Source: Agelaius tricolor (Eukaryota; Chordata; Aves; Passeriformes; Icteridae). From it: 64,000 nucleotides of DNA. Under the pieces are notes generated by a model that searched no databases, was not told where the DNA came from, and saw nothing but the letters and a program-made list of their open reading frames with translations. Positions 61,340-64,000 of this stretch are shown one piece after another. The translations under genes and the position numbers were made by a program. The stretch's first letter is position 1. Each line of letters opens with the position of its first letter. The stretch covers positions 18,615,001 to 18,679,000 of the forward strand of contig JALJCS010000010.1 in NCBI GenBank assembly GCA_023055355.1, read 5' to 3'.

Positions 61340-64000
61340 AGCAGCAGCATCACCACCATCCATCTTTAAAAATAAAGAGTAATCCAGTTGTCCAGCCCTC
61401 AAGGAACAAAGCTCCTATGAGTCAGAGAGTTTTGCTGAATGTGAATGAGGGTTACATCTTAATGCTTAACTGGAGGCGCTGTGTGCACAGGTTAGTTCTA
61501 TAGGAAATATGATTTTGGATTATTAGCCTCTCTTCATAACTCCCTAGAAGATTTGTACATCACCTCAACTCCACATACTTTCTGATAAAAATCCTTGTTT
61601 CCAGTAGTAAGAATGTACCACAAAAGGAATCTGGATCTTCAACTCGGATGCCCAAATTTTCCTCAGAAATCGCATATTTGTATGTATTGTTTTAGACATC
61701 AGGGCTGAATTTTAATGCTCTAATGATCCTGCCAGATGATGACTGTGTTGTTTCTGTGTCATCTTTTATAGACATGGGAGATGGAGATGCTCAGAACCTC
61801 CTGGAAATATGCTACTTTCCACAGCTTCATTTTTGCACTTCTAGTGTTCAGCATAAAATCATGATGGTCTGAGGTGGGTTGGCAGCTGTCCCTATCAGTT
61901 ATTTATGTTTTTTTTTTTTAAATTTTGCATTCCATAGAGTCAAATTCAAACATGCTGTAGGAACTCTACAGTGATTGCTTATCTCAGGGATAAACTTGTC
62001 TCCATGTTATATGCTTATGATGTTATTGAGGGCCCTTTGGCCCCCAAATTAAATTATTAATGGAAAATTCTTTGTCATTTGTTTCTCAATGTCACATGAA
62101 TGCAAAAGTATTTTTCAGTGCTGCTTCATGGAGAAGACATTCTGCTTTTGCATTTAACTTCGCCTTTTCTGAAAGAGGTGCTAAGCCACTATTCCTTTCC
62201 ATCGTTAACTAAATACTGTAGTTCCCTGTCTAAGATTAATCCATTGCAGCTGCTAGTAATGAAGGCTCTGCTAACACCCCAAAGTCTTGCTTCTTTTTTC
62301 TTGCAAAAATCATAGGCTAATATTTGGAGGCTTGTGCCAGTGTCATGTAAGTTAACGAGTATAAATCCACTCTGGCATCATATGGTTTCTGTCTTCCATG
62401 GCTGCCTTCCAAAAGCTTGAAACTCCAACCTAATGTGTCACTTCAGTACGGACAACATACTGAACAATTTGTTAAGGGAAAAAACATCCTATTTCCTAAG
62501 CATTTTGGACGCTCTGTGTTGATCTAGTGTAGACCTGGCGCAATCACTATACTGTGTTTAGGAACTTCACTATGGAAAGAATTTTTTCAAGTGTGACTAT
62601 AAGAGCTATAGTATTTTGGGTGGGAGGTCTGTGCTCAGGAACAAGAGAAGCATTGCTTTGTTGTGGTTCAGTGGGTGAAAGCCACTGTGAAAGGTGGCTC
62701 ACCACCTCATTTGTGGTGAGGAAAGCCCGGATCCATAAGGAGTGGCATGGCATAGAGATTTTTCTGTTAATTGCATATGTCCTTTCTGCTCCCATGTTAG
62801 GGGACAGCAGAGCTATGACCACTTGATATGGTCCATGCATAAATGCATGGAAGAGTTGAATGGATTTTTTCTCTTTACATGCCTGGGGCAAGTGAAAACC
62901 TGGTGCAAATGATGTTTGGTCTTTTGCCAGGCTCAGATTCATAAAGACAAAAATGTGGCTGGAAGCCACTTTTATTTGCTCTCTCCACCCAAACTGTACT
63001 TTTATTACTGAGCCTCTGGAAGGCACAATGCAGCACCTGAGTGGTTCCCTGCTCTCAGATGCCTCTCAAGGAGAAAACAAGTTGTTTGCCATTTTCTTCC
63101 CTTGTCAGATCAAGCTAATACACATACTCAATATACCTATCTTGAGAAGTTTTCTTTATTGATGACTCTCACTTTCTCTGCAAACAATATATTTTCTGCT
63201 GTACCCGTCCAGGTAAATAGGGTTCACTCTGGAAATAGAAGGAGCAGAACCATATGGGAGAGTATAAAAATGAACTGACCTGAACTACAGTTCTGAAAAC
63301 ACTGTAAATTGTTTCCATTCCTTGACAAAGTGTTCACACTGGGTAGGAACGCCTTTGTTGCTGTGACTTGTCTTCTAATTGTGTGGCACCTTCCAGGGAA
63401 TAGCTCTCCTCGTTTGCTAAATTATGACACAGGGAGATGATTTGCCAGCTTGATCTGGTCTTTTCTGCATTGAGAAGACTTTTTCATTGCATTCCCATAG
63501 AATCCAATACATGAAAAAGCTCAAAGTTTGCTCAACTTTTTTTAATGTTTATACAACATCTGTTTTTAGTGGTAGTGGAGAGATGCCCCAGATTCATTGG
63601 ACTCTCCATATATGTTGCTGGTTTGATACAAACTGTTTCAGGGATCCGTGGTGTGGAGTTTTCTGCACCAACTTATGATTGCCCAGGGAGCTCTGAAGTG
63701 ATTTGGCACCCCTTCCATGCACATGTATTTTAAGAAGTCACAAGTCTATTGCATACACAATAGCTGTGTAGTATTAATATTATACATCCATATGATAAGT
63801 CTCTTCAGCACTGCTCTTTCAGAACATTGTCATTCAGGAGCATAGGTACACTCAGAAAAATTCTGTTAGCATATATTATTTACCATGAAAAATAGTGGTC
63901 CCACATAAAAAAGAAGTGTGTAGAGTACAAATATATTCCAAGTTTGTTGCTCTCATCTTGTGTTTTTATTACTCTGTAGAAAATATTTGTTTTTTGCTAT
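61340..64000. other. Noncoding unique DNA to window end
   Basis: AT-rich unique sequence. The 159-codon minus frame at 62547-63026 overlaps a 90-codon plus frame and resembles no protein I know. Short perfect hairpins occur at 62698-62720 and 62832-62851. No repeat family is recognised. Confidence 0.55.
62832..62851. repeat. Perfect 9-bp inverted repeat with 2-nt loop
   Basis: TCCATGCAT (62832-62840) and ATGCATGGA (62843-62851) flank AA. The core ATGCAT words match the octamer-like/POU half-site type, so it may be a dyad binding site or chance. Confidence 0.85.

Noticed and set aside
62547..63026. 159-codon minus-strand reading frame
   Set aside because: Long for AT-rich DNA, but it matches no family I recognise, has no splice or promoter context and overlaps other open frames. 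A protein search and a coding-potential test across birds would decide.
1..64000. CRISPR arrays, operons, phage or plasmid features
   Set aside because: No spaced direct-repeat arrays, ribosome-binding-site-led gene strings or bacterial genes. The sequence is of vertebrate type.

Overview
This window looks like vertebrate nuclear DNA, most probably from a bird. It is AT-rich and CpG-poor. It contains no recognisable protein family, rRNA, intact tRNA or prokaryotic signal. Its recognisable mobile elements are decayed CR1 LINE fragments, one amniote MIR/CORE-SINE-like remnant and one tRNA-derived SINE head. The CR1 tail at 49990-50100 is of the avian type. Long homopolymers, GT/AT microsatellites and low repeat density fit a bird gene desert or the inside of a very large intron. 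Recognising repeats from memory cannot exclude another sauropsid.

Layout. 1-19.8 kb is unique noncoding DNA, with a homeodomain/POU-motif-rich block (2.86-3.26 kb), a GC-rich stop-poor island (4.27-4.72 kb) and a small CpG cluster (17.0-17.3 kb). 19.8-23.4 kb holds two antisense CR1 pieces. 23.4-42.3 kb is mostly unique and contains the CORE-SINE-like remnant (31.1-31.3 kb) and the most enhancer-like block of the window (37.5-38.06 kb). 42.3-50.1 kb holds three more CR1 pieces, including the longest one (47.83-48.74 kb), which keeps traces of the ORF2 C-terminus. 50.1-64 kb is unique DNA with several regulatory-looking blocks, two G-rich quadruplex-type tracts, a 31-nt A run and a tRNA-derived SINE head near 61.3 kb.

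No gene is called. Reading frames of up to 196 codons occur, but they overlap other long frames on both strands in stop-poor, GC-richer patches and match no family I recognise. Several segments have good 3' and 5' splice-site sequences. The best are 55061-55252, 21586-21726 and 46607-46722, each with one frame open throughout. They are reported as findings, not genes, because such pseudo-exons are common by chance in 64 kb.

The most plausible function of the window is cis-regulatory. Its unique blocks carry TAATTA, octamer, ACCGCA and paired CAATCA/TGATTG-type motifs, including a perfect 13-bp inverted repeat around a 97-bp spacer at 57417-57539. Conservation cannot be measured from one sequence, so every regulatory call here is an inference. 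I found no convincing undescribed system.
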